64,000 nt of DNA from Paenibacillus sp. FSL R7-0204 (GCF_038002225.1 NZ_JBBOCA010000001.1:4712001-4776000), one strand, 5' to 3'; positions 1-9,178 are shown, counted from the first letter of the stretch. The notes: generated from the letters alone by a model not told the origin. Program-made: numbers and translations.

Positions 1-498
1 ACCGGTAACGCCGGAGTCAAAAGGAATCCCATACTGCTTGCCGTCCAGGCTGGTCGGTCCGCTTTTGTAATCCGCGAAGTCGGTGCCCTTGATCGAGCTG
101 CTTAGATCGTAGAAGGAATCCTTGTACGACTGCAGGAAGCTCTGGGAACGGTAATCCTCAATCAGCACGATGTTCGGCAGACCCTTGGTGGTTCCGGAAT
201 TCAGCCCCGTGTTCAGCTTCTGGATGATATCCGCCTGTGCATATTCCACAATGTTAATTTTTACGTCAGGGTTCGTCTTGGCATATTCTGCTTTAGCCAC
301 TTCCAGTGCGGCGATGTTGAATGCAGGGTCCCAAGCCCAAATCGTAATTTCCTTCGCCTGTGCAGGCTCTGTAGCTGCTGTATTCTCTGTCTTTCCCTTG
401 TCCCCAGCAGTATTGCCGGAATTCTTGGACCCGGAGTTCGAGCTGCAGGCCGTAAGCAGCAGCAGGCAAATCAGGACTAACGCAAAGCCTTTTTTCAT
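1..498 (-). CDS. Sugar ABC transporter substrate-binding lipoprotein (C-terminus cut by window edge)
   Basis: This is the N-terminal 166 residues of an extracellular solute-binding protein (family 1), the receptor of a CUT1-type sugar importer. The sequence shows a lysine start, a hydrophobic signal segment and a lipobox LLTAC, so the mature protein is lipid-anchored outside the membrane. A Ser/Asn/Thr-rich linker follows, then the typical motif EITIWAWDP and a periplasmic-binding-protein fold start. The ATG at 498 is preceded by GGGGAGG at good spacing. It lies downstream of a YesN-YesM pair on the same strand, which by family precedent senses or controls the same sugar. The substrate cannot be told. 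The permease genes would lie outside the window. Confidence 0.9.
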   Translation of the reverse strand, partial: MKKGFALVLICLLLLTACSSNSGSKNSGNTAGDKGKTENTAATEPAQAKEITIWAWDPAFNIAALEVAKAEYAKTNPDVKINIVEYAQADIIQKLNTGLNSGTTKGLPNIVLIEDYRSQSFLQSYKDSFYDLSSSIKGTDFADYKSGPTSLDGKQYGIPFDSGVTG

Positions 499-542
499 TG
501 GTAAGCCTCCCCTTTGATGCGCTTTTCGGTATCTCGCTTGAA

Positions 543-554
543 TGTAAGCGCTTA
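543..554. promoter_or_regulatory. cre-like site (CcpA box) upstream of the solute-binding protein
   Basis: TGTAAGCGCTTA contains the 10-bp palindrome TAAGCGCTTA and fits the catabolite-responsive element core. It sits 45 bp upstream of the start codon at 498, a position suited to carbon catabolite repression of the transporter. Confidence 0.6.
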
Positions 555-638
555 TTTATTACATAAGTAATCTTATCACCCGCTCCGTGGGACCCGTTAG
601 AACTTACTTTATGGGGATTGGTCATTTTATCGCCTGAT

Positions 639-650
639 TGTAAGCGTTAC
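639..650. promoter_or_regulatory. Second cre-like site
   Basis: TGTAAGCGTTAC matches the cre consensus less well than the site at 543-554. It lies in the same 194-bp gap, just past the end of the histidine kinase gene, about 95 bp from the first site. Confidence 0.4.
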
Positions 651-692
651 CTTATTAAGTATTTGTTCTTTTTTTGGAAAATGGTAATAATC

Positions 693-2468
693 TCACTTCT
701 TCATCAGCGGCAGGCGGATTCGGATCGCAGTTCCCTCCCCCGGCGCACTCTTAATGGTGACTCCATATTCTTCGCCGTACATCAGCACCAGCCGGTCATG
801 CACATTGCGGATACCGATTCCGGTGAACAGCTGGCGCTTCCCAGCCAGGCCGGACATAGGCAGATCAGCCGCTCCGGTATCCATTCCATCCCCGTTATCC
901 ACCACCTCACAGAGCAGTGATCCGGCATCCTGGGAGATGAGGATATGGATATATCCGCCGCTTTTCTGCGTAAACGCATGGAAGAAGGCATTCTCAATGA
1001 ACGGCTGAATAATCAGCTTCGGCAGATGACAGTCCATACAATCCGGGGAGACGAAGAAATTCACCCGGATCCGTTCACCGTACCGCACATGGTTGATGAA
1101 CACATAGGATTTCAGATTCTCCAGCTCCTGCGTCACCGTAATGCTCTCACTGACATTGCTCAGCGCATTCTGCAGCATCGAGATCAGGGCATGAATCGTA
1201 TGGACCGCCTTCTCCTGACTGCCTTGCTGCACCAGGAAGTTGACTGAAGCCAGCGTATTGTACAGAAAATGCGGGTTAATCTGATGCTGCAAGGCCGCAA
1301 GCTCGGCATTCCGCTGCTCCTTCTGCGTCTCCACCAGCTTCTCGACATATTCATTCAGCTCGTCCAGCATATAGTTATAAGCATGCCCCAGCTCCTGAAA
1401 TTCAAAGCTCCCTGTAACCGTAATGTAATTGTGGAAGTTACGCTCGGTGATTTTGGACATCTGCCGGGTAAGCAGCGTGAGCGACCGGGTTAGCCTTCTG
1501 AAGATCAGGAACACCACGATCAGGGCCACGGCCACGATGGCTGAGCAGAACAGCACGACCATTTTACCGTTGACCATCTGGCCAAGGGCCGTCTGCTTAT
1601 CGATCAGGTTCACAATGTAGAAATCATAAGACGAGAGGTAATCCGCAATCAGGATCGTGTCGGTGCCCTGGAATTCAATGTTCTGGTAAGCAAGCTGCTG
1701 CTCCTCAATCTCCTTCGCCCCCTGTAGCAGATCCCCTGCCTGCTGGCCCATCAGATCACTGCGGTTGCTGGACACAATCATCCCCTGCTTATTCAGGATC
1801 ACTACATCGTTCCCGGTACTGACAAAGCTCCCGTAGAAGGAGCGGAAATCCTTTTCATGAATTGTGAAAAAAAGCGTCCCGTAAATATCGCCGGTTGTCC
1901 GGTCCATCAGCGCTTTGCTGCCTACAATCACCGCTTCCTTCTGCGCCGAATCCGGCATCGTCTCCTCATAGAACTGGTACATCAGCCGTTTCGGTTCAGC
2001 CAAAGTATTCCGTGTCAGCTCATGCTGCTGCAGCTCCCGGTCACTCATTAGCAGATTGTTCGTATTGGTGGAGTAGCTGCGGCCGTTTTTGCCCATAATT
2101 TTGATCCCGACCTGGTAGGCATCGAGCGTGGACTGAATCTTCTTCATCTGCGTGGTCATATTGTAATAGGTCCGCAGCATCCGCAGAGAGTCCGAGTCCT
2201 CCTCAGACAGGAAGGAGCGGATCGTGCCGCTTAGCTGAGTATTATTGGTAGCCGTAACGATCGAATAATGAAAAGCTTCAAAGCTCGCCTTAATCTGGCT
2301 GATCACCTTGGAATTCGTAATGCTGAACGTATTCATGAACAGCTTCTCCGACATGCGGACGGTCGTCCAGGAGGAAGCGATGGCTACGGCGATGATGCTG
2401 ATCAGCATGACGATGAAGATTTTGATGAACAGGCTGTGAAATTTGAACCGCTCCCAGTATCTGCGCAT
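693..2468 (-). CDS. YesM-type sensor histidine kinase
   Basis: A 591-residue membrane histidine kinase. Residues 14-34 and 303-323 are transmembrane segments that bracket a large extracellular Cache-like sensor domain. A HAMP-like linker follows, then the His_kinase block with QINPHFLYNT (His400 the expected phospho-acceptor), then the HATPase domain with VDNGDGMD and GIGIRNVHDRL. It should phosphorylate the response regulator encoded just upstream. The start at 2468 is chosen because AGGAG precedes it and because it begins 5 bp after the regulator stop; the longer reading frame to 2546 would overlap that gene by 73 bp. With the solute-binding protein downstream, it probably senses a sugar or its loaded receptor. 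Confidence 0.93.
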   Translation of the reverse strand: MRRYWERFKFHSLFIKIFIVMLISIIAVAIASSWTTVRMSEKLFMNTFSITNSKVISQIKASFEAFHYSIVTATNNTQLSGTIRSFLSEEDSDSLRMLRTYYNMTTQMKKIQSTLDAYQVGIKIMGKNGRSYSTNTNNLLMSDRELQQHELTRNTLAEPKRLMYQFYEETMPDSAQKEAVIVGSKALMDRTTGDIYGTLFFTIHEKDFRSFYGSFVSTGNDVVILNKQGMIVSSNRSDLMGQQAGDLLQGAKEIEEQQLAYQNIEFQGTDTILIADYLSSYDFYIVNLIDKQTALGQMVNGKMVVLFCSAIVAVALIVVFLIFRRLTRSLTLLTRQMSKITERNFHNYITVTGSFEFQELGHAYNYMLDELNEYVEKLVETQKEQRNAELAALQHQINPHFLYNTLASVNFLVQQGSQEKAVHTIHALISMLQNALSNVSESITVTQELENLKSYVFINHVRYGERIRVNFFVSPDCMDCHLPKLIIQPFIENAFFHAFTQKSGGYIHILISQDAGSLLCEVVDNGDGMDTGAADLPMSGLAGKRQLFTGIGIRNVHDRLVLMYGEEYGVTIKSAPGEGTAIRIRLPLMKK

Positions 2469-2473
2469 ACGCT

Positions 2474-4141
2474 CTACTCCTGCCCGTAATGCTGACGCCG
2501 GTAGCCGCTCGGGGACAAGCCGTAATACTTCTTGAACACTTTGCAAAAATAGCTGTGATCGCCGTATCCGACCATACTACTGATCTCCGCTATGGGTGCC
2601 TCCCCGGCCCGCAGCAGCTCTGCCGCCTTGCCCGTGCGGACCGTGTTGAGATGCTCCTTGAAGCCTTCGTGATTGTAGGTCGTGAACAGGCTCGACAGAT
2701 ACGAAGGGTTGAAATGAAAATGACGGGCCAGCTCCGTAAGGGTTAACGGCTCGGCATAATGCTCCTCTATGTACTGGAGCAGCTTCGTCATATTGGCATT
2801 GCTGCCCGGTGCAGGCGCTGCCGATGAAGTCAGCTCCATGATCCGGCTCAGGTAATCATTCAGGATCTGCACGGCCTGCTCGGCTGTGCCCGCTTCATCG
2901 ATGGCCCGGAACAGGCCGTATTTCCCCTCCTCCAGCTCCTGCAGATGGCTGAGCTGATTCGTAATATTGAAGATAATATTGCCCAGGAAGGACTTGAACT
3001 GATACACATCCCCGTCTTTCTGGCGGCTGAGCGCATCCACATGCTGATGCAGATCACCGAACGCTTCCGTAAGCTGCTGCCGCTTCAGCTGTTCTGTGAA
3101 CTGCGTCAGATTGAACTTGGGCAGCGGGGCCTCCTGATCTGGACGTTCCGGCTGGTTGAGCAGGATCTGCTCCGGCCGGAAAAACCGGCACTGCTGTAAT
3201 CTTGCAACGCTCTCCTGCTGGATGGCCGCCAGCTCGCTGAGCGAGCTGAAGCTCCGGCTGAGCGTCAGCCGTATTTCCGTTTCTTGCCCAGCCAGCGTAT
3301 CGGCTAACTGGTGTAGAGTCTCCAGCAGCTGCGGCCAATGGGCTTCCTCCAGATTAATCAGCATGAATGTAGTGCCCGAAGACTCTGCGCCTGGAATGAT
3401 GCACTGCTTCAATCCGGCAACATGCTGGTTGAGTTCACCGGTGATAGAGCTGAAGATGGTGGTGTCATGGACGCTAAGGGCGTTGCTGCTTGCGGCAGCG
3501 TAATCGCTGCTACGGTTAATGGCGTTGTTGCTGCTGGCAGCGTGTATAGCTCGATGGCCGCTAGCGTTGCCGCCTGCTGCTGGCTGTGCCGTTTGGGCCG
3601 GCTCCCAGCCCAGCAGCGCGTAGCTGTTATGCGGAAGCTGCTGCTTCACATACGCTTCGCTCTCCGGCGGCAGCCGGTAACCGGATATCATCCGGCCGAG
3701 CAGGGCATCCAGCGGCTGCGTTTCTGCCTCCGTTTCTTCCCCGGCGCTGCTCAGGCCCGGGATGCGGTCCCGGGTTTTTTGTAACACCTGCAATAAGGCA
3801 CCGGCTTCCAGCTTCGGCTTCAAAATATAGTCCGCCACCCCATGCTGGAACGTCGAGCGCACATAATGAAACTCGCTGAAGCTGCTTAACACAATCACCT
3901 CAGTAGCCGGATAATCGCGCTTCACCAGCCGGGTTAACTCCTCGCCATCCATCACCGGCATGACAATATCCGTAATGATGATATGCGGCTGCAGGGTCTG
4001 CAGCGAATTCAGCGCTTCCCGCCCGTTGGCCGCTTCACCTACAATCTGAAATCCTTCCTGTTCCCAGTCCAGCACATACTTAATCCCTTGCCGGACCAGG
4101 ATTTCATCGTCCACAATCAGCACCTTGCATATCGGATTCAT
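2474..4141 (-). CDS. YesN-type response regulator, AraC DNA-binding domain
   Basis: A 555-residue cytoplasmic transcription factor. Residues 5-125 are a receiver domain (VLIVDDE, phospho-acceptor Asp58 in IITDIVMP, Lys in YILKP). The last 100 residues are two AraC-type helix-turn-helix motifs with FNPSYLSSLF and VGYGDHSYFCKVFKKYYG. Between them is a poorly conserved region with an Ala/Ser/Asn-rich stretch at about 185-232. It is the first gene of a RR-HK-receptor set on the minus strand and most likely activates sugar transport genes. The ATG at 4141 is the first Met of the receiver domain. Confidence 0.93.
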   Translation of the reverse strand: MNPICKVLIVDDEILVRQGIKYVLDWEQEGFQIVGEAANGREALNSLQTLQPHIIITDIVMPVMDGEELTRLVKRDYPATEVIVLSSFSEFHYVRSTFQHGVADYILKPKLEAGALLQVLQKTRDRIPGLSSAGEETEAETQPLDALLGRMISGYRLPPESEAYVKQQLPHNSYALLGWEPAQTAQPAAGGNASGHRAIHAASSNNAINRSSDYAAASSNALSVHDTTIFSSITGELNQHVAGLKQCIIPGAESSGTTFMLINLEEAHWPQLLETLHQLADTLAGQETEIRLTLSRSFSSLSELAAIQQESVARLQQCRFFRPEQILLNQPERPDQEAPLPKFNLTQFTEQLKRQQLTEAFGDLHQHVDALSRQKDGDVYQFKSFLGNIIFNITNQLSHLQELEEGKYGLFRAIDEAGTAEQAVQILNDYLSRIMELTSSAAPAPGSNANMTKLLQYIEEHYAEPLTLTELARHFHFNPSYLSSLFTTYNHEGFKEHLNTVRTGKAAELLRAGEAPIAEISSMVGYGDHSYFCKVFKKYYGLSPSGYRRQHYGQE

Positions 4142-4234
4142 GATTCTCCCCCGCCTTCTCTATTCTTAACCTCTGGCCCTAGCCGCTATGAACGGATTAT
4201 AAAGCGCTATCATGGAGATGGTCAAACTTAAAAT

Positions 4235-4268
4235 AAGAGCAGGGAAGCTTTCCCAGCTCTTGTCTTTG
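4235..4268 (-). terminator. Hairpin, probable terminator of the minus-strand hydrolase region
   Basis: AAGAGCAGGGAA at 4235-4246 pairs with TTCCCAGCTCTT at 4250-4261 (12-bp stem). On the minus strand it is followed by TTATTTTAAG, on the plus strand by TGTCTTTGTT. The U-tract is modest. Confidence 0.5.
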
Positions 4269-4269
4269 T

Positions 4270-4540
4270 TAATTAGCTAATTGCATTTTGTACAGCAGAT
4301 AAGGATAAAACGTCCTTCAGAATGCATTCTGCTGTATTTGGTGCAACAGATTTTCTCAAAAGTGCTACTTTCAGGCCGAATTCCAACATTCTAATGTATG
4401 AACTACAACAGAACGTGAAAATACGATGGTTTCTTGGCTTTTGATTGTACAAAGTACAATAGAGCTGGAACTTAAAGATCCCAGCTACTGCGAATATTCG
4501 ATGGTTAAGGGTTGGCATACAGCTATGTTACATCAAATTA
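4270..4540. repeat. Non-coding intergenic segment with degenerate repeated units
   Basis: This 270-bp stretch has no convincing gene. It carries recurring short motifs of the form tacARCAGA: at 4292-4299, 4343-4350, 4405-4412 and 4456-4463, spaced 51, 62 and 51 bp. An 81-codon frame on the minus strand (4518-4273) has no Shine-Dalgarno site and biased composition. I take it to be a dispersed intergenic element of the kind common in Paenibacillus; copy number could not be checked. Confidence 0.4.
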
Positions 4541-4541
4541 A

Positions 4542-5441
4542 TCAAGTAAGAATTCCAAGCATCTGCTCTATTGCATCGATAATAACCTGCGGTTTCTCTA
4601 TATGTATATTATGCCCGCTGCCTTGTGCTTCAACCAGGTGACCATTAGTGGAGGTATGCTTCAGCTCATTTGCCACTTTCCCCAGCTTCTCTCTTATGAT
4701 CCGCTTCGTATCTTCCGGAGTCCCCGGATAGAAGTCATTGACTATTTCCGATTTGATAACGGTCAATGGAATATCGGTTTGCTTCAGTTCCCTAACCTGA
4801 TCATAGCCGGGCTGAACATTAGAGAACTCGCTGTGCATGGCCGCTATAGTCTTTTTTTGAAAGGATAATCTCCATAACAGCGCTTGCGTCTGCTTCGAAA
4901 AAGGCTTAATGGCAGCAGAGAAACCGGGGAAGCTTCTCAATGCGGATAAGACCTTTAACAATCCGGTTCTGGACAGCAAATCCAGCACCCGATAGAACCT
5001 CGCCGCCAAAAGCTGCCCCTTCACATGCTCTTGCGGAAATCGTGCTGTAACTTCATCCTCATGCATCGAATCTACCAGCACCACTCCCGCCACTAGCTCT
5101 GGATATCTCCCGGCAAACAGCCTTACATTTAAACCTCCATAGGAATGACCGACCATTAGATAAGGACCTTCCATTCCAGATAGCTGCAACAGCTCATACA
5201 ACTCAGTTACACACTGCTCATTGGTACGCGGGAACGGTCCTGGCTCACTCCAGCCATAGCCTGCACGATCATATACGATAACTTGGGTGAGCTTAGCAAC
5301 CTCAGGAGCAACAAGCGACCAGAACAACGCGGAAGAACCACAACCATGCTCCAACACTACTGGAGGAAAGCCTTTGTCCTCACCAATAACACTGTGATAC
5401 AACTTATGATTTCCTACACTTGTAAGTTTCCCCTGAATCAT
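4542..5441 (-). CDS. Alpha/beta hydrolase
   Basis: A 299-residue alpha/beta-hydrolase-fold enzyme without signal peptide. The oxyanion motif VLEHGCG is near residue 30, the nucleophile elbow is GHSYGG with Ser100, an Asp lies near VLVDSM or the later strand, and the catalytic His is in GSGHNIHIEKP close to the end. Family members hydrolyse esters, epoxides or C-C bonds; nothing here fixes the substrate. It begins a run of small minus-strand genes with short gaps (GNAT upstream, 12 bp). Confidence 0.88.
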   Translation of the reverse strand: MIQGKLTSVGNHKLYHSVIGEDKGFPPVVLEHGCGSSALFWSLVAPEVAKLTQVIVYDRAGYGWSEPGPFPRTNEQCVTELYELLQLSGMEGPYLMVGHSYGGLNVRLFAGRYPELVAGVVLVDSMHEDEVTARFPQEHVKGQLLAARFYRVLDLLSRTGLLKVLSALRSFPGFSAAIKPFSKQTQALLWRLSFQKKTIAAMHSEFSNVQPGYDQVRELKQTDIPLTVIKSEIVNDFYPGTPEDTKRIIREKLGKVANELKHTSTNGHLVEAQGSGHNIHIEKPQVIIDAIEQMLGILT

Positions 5442-5453
5442 ATGTGTCCCACC

Positions 5454-5897
5454 CTAATGCGAGCTGAGATGCTTGCGGTACCCCTCGACCTTTTCCTCCC
5501 TATACCCCATCGCCTCATAAAAAATATGCGCTTCCTTCCGCTTCTCTCCCGACACGAAAATGATGTAGTAGCAGTCCCGTTCATGCGCAATATCTTCGAT
5601 CGCAGTCATCAGCTTCTTGCCAAGCCCCTGCCGCCGTGCGCGCGAAGATACGACCACATTCTCAATCACCATGAACGGACGGCAATCCCCCACCAAGTCC
5701 TGGCAGACGATCCCCATCAATGAGCCTAGCAACTCCCCGTCGGCAAAAGCACCCAGCAGCACATACCGCTCATCCTCCCGGATTGTCCGAAAGGCTTTCT
5801 CCAGCTTCACCGGGTCCGCCCTTCCGCCCATTAATTCATCGTAGAGTGTGTTCAAAGCTTCCAGTGATGCTATTTCGATTTGTTCGATGGTTACCAT
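5454..5897 (-). CDS. GNAT family N-acetyltransferase
   Basis: A 147-residue single-domain GNAT acetyltransferase. The acetyl-CoA binding motif A is visible as RARRQGLGKKLM, followed by the C-terminal FYEAMGYREE motif typical of the fold. The acceptor is unknown. GGAGG lies 9 bp before the ATG at 5897. It precedes the hydrolase by 12 bp, so the two probably share a transcript. Confidence 0.88.
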   Translation of the reverse strand: MVTIEQIEIASLEALNTLYDELMGGRADPVKLEKAFRTIREDERYVLLGAFADGELLGSLMGIVCQDLVGDCRPFMVIENVVVSSRARRQGLGKKLMTAIEDIAHERDCYYIIFVSGEKRKEAHIFYEAMGYREEKVEGYRKHLSSH

Positions 5898-5934
5898 AGC
5901 AGGTCGCCTCCGCGTTCATATTGTTGTGGTGCAA

Positions 5935-6504
5935 TTACTTCATTTCATACATAAATATTTGACCATTACGTGGGTAACGCATCCGTTCTGCCTCGTAGCC
6001 CCTGCGCCGGAGCCTGCGGTCTAGAATTTTCATGAACGCACCATGACTGACAATTAGTACACAGCCTTCTTGCGCAGACGCCTCATCATCAATAAGCAGG
6101 GAGTCAATTACTTTATCCGCTCGCCGCAGAACAGCTGCTTTGCTCTCCGCTTGAGAAGAATGACCTACCGACCAGAACAAACGTCCAAGCACAAGCCATA
6201 GGTTAACCGGCAGTCGCAGTCCGCTAAGTCTAATTGTCTTGAGCCGCGGTGCAGTTACACTAATCTCCCTCAATAGCTCTGTATACACAAATTTTCGAGC
6301 CTCAAAATAACTTGCCGTAAGTACCGCCCTCTCCTGATCACTACACAGACAAAGTGTCCAGCGCTGCCCGCCTATCTCATGTTCAGGAGCCTGAATAGGT
6401 GCTAATTCATACTCTTGGACCCACTGGTTGAATTGTTCCCCTGTCAGCCAAGTCCGCTGCGGTTTAAGATCTACTTTGAAATGCCTAATCAGTCCCAGCT
6501 TCAA
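5935..6504 (-). CDS. Histidine phosphatase family protein
   Basis: A 189-residue protein with the phosphoglycerate-mutase-like N-terminus KLGLIRHFKV (the RH motif with the catalytic His) and the second conserved His in VSHGAFM near residue 155, as in broad-specificity acid phosphatases. The middle part is divergent from classical members. The start is odd: the annotated TTG at 6504 lies only one base after AGGAG, while a CTG two codons later has a seven-base spacing. The N-terminal residues are conserved either way. Confidence 0.8.
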   Translation of the reverse strand: MKLGLIRHFKVDLKPQRTWLTGEQFNQWVQEYELAPIQAPEHEIGGQRWTLCLCSDQERAVLTASYFEARKFVYTELLREISVTAPRLKTIRLSGLRLPVNLWLVLGRLFWSVGHSSQAESKAAVLRRADKVIDSLLIDDEASAQEGCVLIVSHGAFMKILDRRLRRRGYEAERMRYPRNGQIFMYEMK

Positions 6505-6516
6505 TCTCCTAATCCC

Positions 6517-6954
6517 CTACTTCTCATACTTCAGCTCAAACTCCTCACTCTTCCCGTCCCACTCGGCAGTGACTTTAATGACGGAGTCCTCTTTCTCAGC
6601 AGATCCATTTCCAGAGGCACCCATTTTCAGCATAGCTACTTCAACAGGCCCTTCGATAGTCTGGCTGCCGCTGCTATGCTTAGCTTTGAACGTATATTTC
6701 ATCTGTTTAATCGTTTCGAGATCAGACTGGTCGCCTTTGTAACGCAGTACTAAGTTATACCGCTTGGAGCTTTCACTGGTTACTTTATTCTTTTTAGTAA
6801 TCAGCTTCTCATTTGCCTCCTGCTTATAGACACCTGACCAGGTGTCCCCCTCGCCCTTGAACGTATAGTTGAAATAGGTCGTTTCTGTATTGCAGGACGT
6901 CAGCAGCAGTAGCAGAATTACAGGAAGCAACAGCACACGCAGTATCTTCCTCAT
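6517..6954 (-). CDS. Small secreted lipoprotein of unknown function
   Basis: A 145-residue protein with a lipoprotein signal peptide (hydrophobic residues 5-18, lipobox LLTSC) and a mature part of mixed beta-like composition with many Lys, Thr and Glu. The mature domain resembles small one-domain Bacillales lipoproteins with no assigned role. AAGGGGG precedes the ATG at 6954. It ends 12 bp before the phosphatase gene, suggesting co-transcription. No function is proposed. Confidence 0.8.
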   Translation of the reverse strand: MRKILRVLLLPVILLLLLTSCNTETTYFNYTFKGEGDTWSGVYKQEANEKLITKKNKVTSESSKRYNLVLRYKGDQSDLETIKQMKYTFKAKHSSGSQTIEGPVEVAMLKMGASGNGSAEKEDSVIKVTAEWDGKSEEFELKYEK

Positions 6955-6982
6955 GGTCAGCCCCCTTTTCCCACAGATTCAA

Positions 6983-7522
6983 TTAGCTTGAACGGGATAG
7001 GAATTGCAGTACTGCCTCCACCCGCTCCTCCACTGTAAAATCCCCTTCCAGCCGCAACAGCTCGCCGTTTATCCCAGCCATCCAATCCTCATGCAGCGTG
7101 CGGCTGCGGACCTCAGGCCCTGCCGTATCGTACTGCGCCGCCCAAACCATGAACTCCTGTACATCCTCATATTTATCTCCGCCCGGCAGACCCTCATCAC
7201 CGTATCGTTCATACTCCCGCGCCCGCAGCCGATCCAGACGGACCTGCTCAGGAATCCACAGGAAAATCACCAGATCGAAGGTGTCCCGCAGCGAATCCCC
7301 CCAGCCGCAAACCGCACCGGACAGAATCCATGGCTCATTCTGCGCCATGTCAGCCCGCAATCTACTTAGACGCTCTGTTACATCACTTGGCCTGCTGTAC
7401 TTCTGCTCCCAGAAATAATCGTCACTATCCAATTGAACATGCGGAAGCCTCGCTGCCAGCGCTTTACCCAGGGTACTCGTCCCGGCCCCGGAAGCTCCCA
7501 TAATATGAATTCTGCGGTACAT
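6983..7522 (-). CDS. P-loop nucleotide kinase-like protein (AAA family)
   Basis: A 179-residue adenylate-kinase/shikimate-kinase-like NTPase. The Walker A motif GASGAGTST lies at the N-terminus, followed by QLDSDDYFW (substrate-binding acid pair) and a lid-like Arg-rich segment RLDRLRAREYERYG. The frame is open back to 7555, but the ATG at 7522 has AGGAGG five bases before it and begins right at the P-loop strand, so I place the start there. The phospho-acceptor cannot be told. Confidence 0.85.
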   Translation of the reverse strand: MYRRIHIMGASGAGTSTLGKALAARLPHVQLDSDDYFWEQKYSRPSDVTERLSRLRADMAQNEPWILSGAVCGWGDSLRDTFDLVIFLWIPEQVRLDRLRAREYERYGDEGLPGGDKYEDVQEFMVWAAQYDTAGPEVRSRTLHEDWMAGINGELLRLEGDFTVEERVEAVLQFLSRSS

Positions 7523-7690
7523 AAGCCCTCCTGAATGATGAATCATTGTATCCATTTGTATATTTTACCATGCTTCTCCTTATATTTAAACAGCGTAGCC
7601 TGTCTCTGAAGGACCCGCAGACGCAAACAAAGCCGCAGCCCCAGGCCACAGCTTGTTTGCCTTTCACCCTCCAGATGCCCAGCCCGCTCC

Positions 7691-9097
7691 TCAGCTCACA
7701 TCCGGCGGAATGCGCCGGGCGATGCCGGTAGCGATAGCTGCCTTAATTACAGCCAGACGTACCTGCTCCACAACCTTCTCATTGAAAATGCTCGGAATAA
7801 TATATTGCTCATTCCGTTCATCCGGGTGAACCACCGATGCAATGGCCTGCGCCGCTGCCAGCTTCATCTCCAGATTCACCGTCTTCGCCCGGCAGTCCAG
7901 CGCTCCGCGGAAAATCCCCGGAAAACACAGCACGTTATTAATCTGGTTAGGGTAATCGCTTCTGCCGGTTGCCAGCACCCGGACGTAAGGCTCGGCCAGA
8001 TCCGGTTCAATCTCCGGGGTCGGATTAGCCATAGCGAACACGATGCTGTCCTGGGCCATGCTCTGCAGATGGCTTACCTGCAAAATCCCTCCCCTGGATA
8101 CGCCAATGAAGACATCCGCTCCGCGCACCGCCTCATCCAGTCCTCCGCTCAGATTCTCGGGATTCGTACTTTCGGCCAGCCAGCTCCATTCGGCATTGGT
8201 GTAGGAAGCGTTCCGGTTCAGTATCCCCTCCTTATCTACCGCGTAGAGCTGCTTCGCGCCAGCCGCCAGCAGCAGACGGCAAATCGATACGCCAGCGGCA
8301 CCGATGCCGACGACTACGATTCTGGAGTCTGCAATCGACTTTTCCACAACCTGAAGCGCATTCAGCAGACCAGCCAGCGCAACTACGGCCGTTCCGTGCT
8401 GATCATCATGAAAGACAGGAATATCCAACTCCGCTGACAGCCGCCGTTCAATCTCGAAGCAACGCGGCGAGCTGATGTCCTCCAGATTAATGCCCCCGAA
8501 GCCGGGAGCAACCGCTTTCACGATCTGAATGATTTCTTCCGGGTCCTTAGTGTCCAGACACAGCGGGAACCCGTCAATATCCGCCAGCTGCTTGAACAGC
8601 ATGGCCTTCCCCTCCATCACCGGCATCGCCGCCTCCGGTCCGATATCGCCAAGCCCCAGCACAGCGGTGCCGTCGGTGACGACGGCTACCGTATTTCTTT
8701 TCATCGTCAGGGAATATGCCTTGGACGGATCTTCGGCAATCGCCGTGCAGACTCGGGCCACACCGGGGGTATACACCAGTGACAGATCCTCCCGGTTCTT
8801 GATCGGCATCTTCGGGGTAACCTCGATTTTGCCGCCAAGATGGGCCAGGAAGGTGCGGTCGGAGACATTGATGACTTTGATTCCAGGCATATTCTTCAGC
8901 ACGCTGATAATCTCTTCATTCGCCGCATCCTGCACATTCACGGTCAGGTCACGGGTCGTCACATCCTTGCCGCCACGTATAACGTCAATCGCTACAATAT
9001 CGCCGCCGGCTGCTGCCAGCCTGGACGCCACATCGCCAAAAGAAGCTTCGGCCTTACGGATTTCAAGCCGGATAATCATCGTTGTTGCAATGGACAT
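7691..9097 (-). CDS. NAD-dependent malic enzyme with N-terminal ACT domain
   Basis: A 468-residue enzyme that decarboxylates malate to pyruvate. Residues about 5-80 form an ACT-type regulatory domain ([18 protein letters not shown]). The malic enzyme core follows: [13 protein letters not shown], the Lys-containing [19 protein letters not shown], the metal site [13 protein letters not shown], and the NAD-binding [16 protein letters not shown]. The ATG at 9097 has GGGAGG eight bases upstream; an earlier frame start at 9154 overlaps the promoter and is rejected. ACT domains usually bind amino acids or other small effectors, so allosteric control is likely. Confidence 0.93.
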   Translation of the reverse strand: MSIATTMIIRLEIRKAEASFGDVASRLAAAGGDIVAIDVIRGGKDVTTRDLTVNVQDAANEEIISVLKNMPGIKVINVSDRTFLAHLGGKIEVTPKMPIKNREDLSLVYTPGVARVCTAIAEDPSKAYSLTMKRNTVAVVTDGTAVLGLGDIGPEAAMPVMEGKAMLFKQLADIDGFPLCLDTKDPEEIIQIVKAVAPGFGGINLEDISSPRCFEIERRLSAELDIPVFHDDQHGTAVVALAGLLNALQVVEKSIADSRIVVVGIGAAGVSICRLLLAAGAKQLYAVDKEGILNRNASYTNAEWSWLAESTNPENLSGGLDEAVRGADVFIGVSRGGILQVSHLQSMAQDSIVFAMANPTPEIEPDLAEPYVRVLATGRSDYPNQINNVLCFPGIFRGALDCRAKTVNLEMKLAAAQAIASVVHPDERNEQYIIPSIFNEKVVEQVRLAVIKAAIATGIARRIPPDVS

Positions 9098-9137
9098 AGA
9101 GTATGCCTCCCTCATCAGACGAATGAATTCTACCCTC

Positions 9138-9167
9138 AATATACTACAGTTCACTTGTTGTTCACAA
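9138..9167 (-). promoter_or_regulatory. Sigma-A promoter of the malic enzyme gene
   Basis: On the minus strand TTGTGA (9167-9162), an 18-bp spacer and TATATT (9143-9138) lie about 40 bp before the malic enzyme start. The placement supports the ATG at 9097. Confidence 0.5.
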
Positions 9168-9178
9168 TTAAATCCGGG

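Noticed and set aside
2474..2546. Longer start of the YesM-type kinase at 2546
   Set aside because: It would overlap the response regulator by 73 bp; ATG 2468 has its own AGGAG.
4201..4216. Additional cre site (AAAGCGCT) before the YesN-type gene
   Set aside because: The flanks fit the consensus poorly, so it was not listed as a feature.
4273..4518. 81-codon minus-strand reading frame in the intergenic repeat
   Set aside because: No ribosome site, no recognisable domain, and it runs through recurring short motifs of a non-coding element.
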